Source: Halotalea alkalilenta DSM 17697 (lineage in GTDB: Bacteria > Pseudomonadota > Gammaproteobacteria > Pseudomonadales > Halomonadaceae). Taken from it: a stretch of DNA of 39,346 nucleotides. Numbering within the stretch: position 1 is the stretch's first letter; every line of letters begins with the position of its first letter. The stretch covers positions 1 through 39,346 of the forward strand of contig NZ_KK211236.1 of assembly GCF_000621205.1 (NCBI RefSeq), written 5' to 3'. A model generated the notes under the pieces. That model did no database searches. It saw nothing but the letters and a program-made list of their open reading frames with translations, and was not told the origin of the DNA. The translations under genes were made by a program, and so were the position numbers. This document shows positions 37,122-39,346 of this stretch, one piece after another.

Positions 37122-37214
37122 CGAAAAACCGTCCATCCATTGTCAGCCTCGCCGGCGAGCGGGCCGGTGGCGATTATGCCATCATCGTTCGCCGCGCGAA
37201 CGCCGAGACCCGCT

Positions 37215-37766
37215 TCAACGGGAAAAGAAGCCGCTGGGCGGGCGGGCGATGGTTTCGCGATGCAGAGGGTATTCACCGCGCCGCCGGTCAGTGTAGAAAT
37301 ATCGCAGGGTAATCTCGACGGTAGGAAAGGAGAGCTCATCCCAGGGCACCTCGTGCTCCTCGAACAGCGCCACGTCCAGGCTCTCCGGCCCCGGTGCGTA
37401 GCCGCTTCTGAGTTCACCACGAAAGATCATGTAGACCTGATCGATGTGCGGCAGGTCGAACAGCGCGTAGAGCGAAAGCCCCCCGATCTCGGCGCAGGCC
37501 TCTTCCCGGGTCTCACGAATGGCTGCCTCGAAAGTGGTCTCGGCGTTTTCCATGAATCCCGCCGGCAGGGTCCAATAGCCACGCCGCGGGGTAATCGCCC
37601 GGCGGCAGAGCAGCACTCTGGAACCCGCGTTGATCAGGGTGCCGGCGACGATTCTCGGGTTCTGATAGTGAACCGTGGCACAGTTCGGGCAGACGTAGCG
37701 CTCCCGATCGTCCCCCTCGGGCACCATCCTCTCGACACGCGCACCGCAGTGACTGCAGAAATTCAT
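37215..37766 (-). CDS. Nudix hydrolase with N-terminal zinc ribbon (NudC/ADP-ribose-type)
   Basis: This 183-aa product has a zinc-ribbon pair CSHC (residues 4-7) and CPNC (about 29-32) before a Nudix domain. The Nudix box GFMENAE-x7-RETREE fits Gx5Ex7REUxEE, although the final G is replaced by Ala. The RIVAGTLINAGSRVLLCRR and PRRGYWTLPAGF blocks fit NAD+/ADP-ribose or NADH pyrophosphatase-like members that have the zinc ribbon. Substrate is not decidable. ATG 37766 is chosen as the first conserved residue, with GGGAGAG about 10 bases upstream. It is divergent, 63 bases away, from the CoA-pyrophosphatase gene. Confidence 0.88.
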   Translation of the reverse strand: MNFCSHCGARVERMVPEGDDRERYVCPNCATVHYQNPRIVAGTLINAGSRVLLCRRAITPRRGYWTLPAGFMENAETTFEAAIRETREEACAEIGGLSLYALFDLPHIDQVYMIFRGELRSGYAPGPESLDVALFEEHEVPWDELSFPTVEITLRYFYTDRRRGEYPLHRETIARPPSGFFSR

Positions 37767-37829
37767 TGGCCGAGGCTCTCCCTGCGGGACCCGGCGTCCA
37801 CCTTGCCCGCGGCCAGGACGGATCACCAG

Positions 37830-38504
37830 ATGAAAGATGACGCTATGGTAGAGAATCGCACGCAGCTTGAAAAACTGCGCGGCCGACTCGCCCACTATCG
37901 CCCTCGTCGGCTGCCTGGTAACTGGCGCCGCGCCGCGGTGCTGATCGCCATCGTCGTCCGGGAGACTCCCGCGCTGCTGCTCACTCTGCGCACCCAGGGC
38001 TTGAGCAGCCACGCAGGCCAGGTCGCTTTTCCCGGCGGCAAGCGCGACCCCGGCGAGAGCCTCGAGGCTTGCGCGCTGCGCGAAGCCTGGGAGGAGGTCG
38101 GGCTCGAACCCACCCGGGTGGAACTGATCGGCCGGCTCAGCGAGGTGATCTCGGTCACTGGCATCGCAGTCACCCCATTCGTCGGACTGGTGCGCGAACC
38201 GCCGAGCTTCATCGCCAATCCCTACGAGGTGGCGTCGGTCTTCGAAGTACCGCTATCGGCGCTGGCGAAAGACCCCCGCCAGCATACCGATGCGATCGAC
38301 CTGGAGGACGGCCTGACCCTGTTCGTTCCCAGCTATGCTTTCGACGGCTATACCCTTTGGGGGCTTTCGGCGATGATGGTGGTCGAGCTGCTCGACGCCG
38401 GCCTGGGTGTCGACATCGGTCTCGATCGCGCGCCTCCCGGGGCGCCGCTGCGCCGCCTGACGAGGCGGCGACAATCCCCCTATCCGACGGATTACTGGCA
38501 ATGA
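37830..38504 (+). CDS. CoA pyrophosphatase-like Nudix hydrolase (NudL/YeaB type)
   Basis: This 224-aa Nudix hydrolase has the NudL/UPF0035-type layout: LPGNWRRAAVLIAIV, LLTLRTQGLSSHAGQVAFPGGK, and the Nudix box GKRDPGE-x7-REAWEEVG. The following SEVISVTGIAVTPFVG is a strong mark of CoA diphosphatases, which degrade CoA and acyl-CoA to 4'-phosphopantetheine. ATG 37830 has AGGACGG upstream. ATG 37845 in the same frame is less well placed. It is translationally coupled to the 2OG oxygenase (ATGA overlap, 38501-38504). Confidence 0.88.
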   Translation: MKDDAMVENRTQLEKLRGRLAHYRPRRLPGNWRRAAVLIAIVVRETPALLLTLRTQGLSSHAGQVAFPGGKRDPGESLEACALREAWEEVGLEPTRVELIGRLSEVISVTGIAVTPFVGLVREPPSFIANPYEVASVFEVPLSALAKDPRQHTDAIDLEDGLTLFVPSYAFDGYTLWGLSAMMVVELLDAGLGVDIGLDRAPPGAPLRRLTRRRQSPYPTDYWQ

Positions 38505-39187
38505 GCGAGTCCCCCTCCCCCATGGCACCGAGCTGGCTCGACGACGCCGGTCTCGATGCGCTGATCGACCAGCTCGCAAGCCAAGGCTATGCACTGCTCG
38601 AGCACCAGGTGCCCGCCTCGCTATGCCTGGCGCTGGCCGAGGAGCTCGCCACCCTGCGCAGGCAACAAGCACTCCACGCCGCCGGTATCGGGCGTGGTAG
38701 CGAACACGTGCTACGCCGGGACATCCGCAGTGATTCGATCCACTGGCTCGACCGCTCGACCCAGGCGCAGCGCGAATACTTCGAACTGATGGAACACCTG
38801 CGCGGGGCAATCAACCGGGCGCTGTTCCTCGGCCTGTTCGAACTCGAGGCGCACTTCGCCCACTATCCGCCGGGCAGTTTCTACAAGCCCCATCTCGACA
38901 GCTTCCGCGGACGCAGCAATCGAGTGATCTCGAGCGTGCTCTATCTCAACCCCGAATGGCCACAGGATGGCGGTGGCGAGATGGTGATCTATCCATCCCA
39001 GCCGGAGTTCACCGATGCACCCGGCGAGCCCCTGGTGCTGGTGCGCCCGATGCTCGGCACGCTGGTCTGCTTTCTCTCCGAGACCATGCCCCACGAGGTG
39101 CTGCCGACCCGCCTGCCACGTGCCAGCATCGCGGGATGGTTTCGCCGCAACGCATCGCTCGGCGGCACGATCGATCCCGCGCTTTAG
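38501..39187 (+). CDS. 2OG-Fe(II) oxygenase (prolyl-4-hydroxylase-like)
   Basis: This 228-aa dioxygenase of the 2-oxoglutarate/Fe(II) superfamily has the iron-binding HxD in FYKPHLDSFRG (about residues 127-137), the strand YLNPEWPQDGGGEMVIYP, and the distal His with 2OG-binding Arg in MPHEVLPTRLPRASIAGWFRRN (quoted in part: MPHEVLPTRLPRASIAGW). The double-stranded beta-helix order is complete. The hydroxylation substrate is unknown, and similar genes are usually annotated only as 2OG-Fe(II) oxygenase or SM-20-related. It starts at 38501 by an ATGA overlap with the CoA pyrophosphatase gene, so the two are probably co-translated. Confidence 0.9.
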   Translation: MSESPSPMAPSWLDDAGLDALIDQLASQGYALLEHQVPASLCLALAEELATLRRQQALHAAGIGRGSEHVLRRDIRSDSIHWLDRSTQAQREYFELMEHLRGAINRALFLGLFELEAHFAHYPPGSFYKPHLDSFRGRSNRVISSVLYLNPEWPQDGGGEMVIYPSQPEFTDAPGEPLVLVRPMLGTLVCFLSETMPHEVLPTRLPRASIAGWFRRNASLGGTIDPAL

Positions 39188-39346
39188 CATTCCCTTCTGG
39201 ATCCGACATTGCGGGTAATGCGTGGTTCGAGTGAGCCTGACGAGGGATCTGGCGGCGGCGGCAAGGCCGTGGTTCGACTCGGCTCATTCCTCACCGGCTA
39301 TCCGAGCATCCTGAGTAAGCGAAACGCATCGAAGGACACGAACGGT
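39188..39346. repeat. Intergenic tail with a proteobacterial-type extragenic repeat
   Basis: The last 159 bases hold no gene. From about 39300 the motif with CCTGAGTAAGCGAAACG, GCATCGAAGGAC and ACGAACGGT resembles a widely seen extragenic repeat in proteobacterial genomes (usual form on the other strand GTTCGTGTCCTTCGATGCG). It is cut by the window edge, so an inverted partner may lie beyond. Two loosely similar segments around GTGGTTCGA (near 39220 and 39272) also occur. Confidence 0.45.

Overview
The window looks like a chromosomal segment of a GC-rich gammaproteobacterium. The best fit is the Halomonadaceae/Oceanospirillales or a close relative. This rests on the block ftsB-truD-surE-pcm-nlpD-rpoS, the tesA/ybbA-ybbP divergon, a PA3496-type small acidic protein, ettA, lpxL and tolC. 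The assignment is from protein character and gene order only, and the species cannot be named from the sequence.

Region 1 (about 1-17,930) is a surface-polysaccharide locus, with every intact gene on the minus strand. Read in the direction of transcription it runs: GT2 glycosyltransferase, rmlB, rmlA, rmlC, rmlD (dTDP-L-rhamnose), wzx flippase, then the housekeeping gene glyA. After glyA come manC (GDP-mannose), a Wzy/WaaL-fold protein, two GT4 glycosyltransferases, a WcaJ-type initiating phosphoglycosyltransferase, a second Wzy/WaaL-fold protein, a GT32-like and a GT25 glycosyltransferase. The parts fit a Wzx/Wzy-dependent glycan built on undecaprenyl phosphate and containing rhamnose and probably mannose. 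No Wzz, Wza/Wzb/Wzc or phosphomannomutase is visible. The last 3.4 kb (about 352-3793) is strikingly AT-rich against the rest. It ends in a frameshifted lipopolysaccharide-kinase-like remnant and an IS110-family transposase fragment, so it looks acquired and then eroded.

Region 2 (about 18,000-27,100) is mixed housekeeping: a convergent pair of unrecognised membrane proteins, the lipoprotein/lysophospholipase-type cluster ybbP-ybbA divergent from tesA, a ZntB-like metal transporter, a SelW-like CxxC protein, a PA3496-family small protein and ettA.

Region 3 (about 27,100-39,200) is envelope and stress biology: lpxL, alr and tolC, then rpoS with nlpD and a tightly coupled surE-pcm-DUF368 group, truD and ftsB. 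Two Nudix hydrolases lie head to head, followed by a 2OG-Fe(II) oxygenase. Two departures from the usual gammaproteobacterial order stand out. ispD-ispF is missing between ftsB and truD, and a DUF368 gene (a family linked to undecaprenyl-phosphate recycling) sits between pcm and nlpD. The nlpD-rpoS gap contains a nested inverted repeat that could fold the rpoS leader.

I saw no tRNA, rRNA, CRISPR array or phage module. I did not find a clearly novel multi-gene system. The most unusual points are the DUF368 insertion, the ispDF gap, the two Wzy-like proteins with glyA embedded in the locus, the AT-rich island, and a palindrome that exactly fills the spacer of a candidate glyA promoter.
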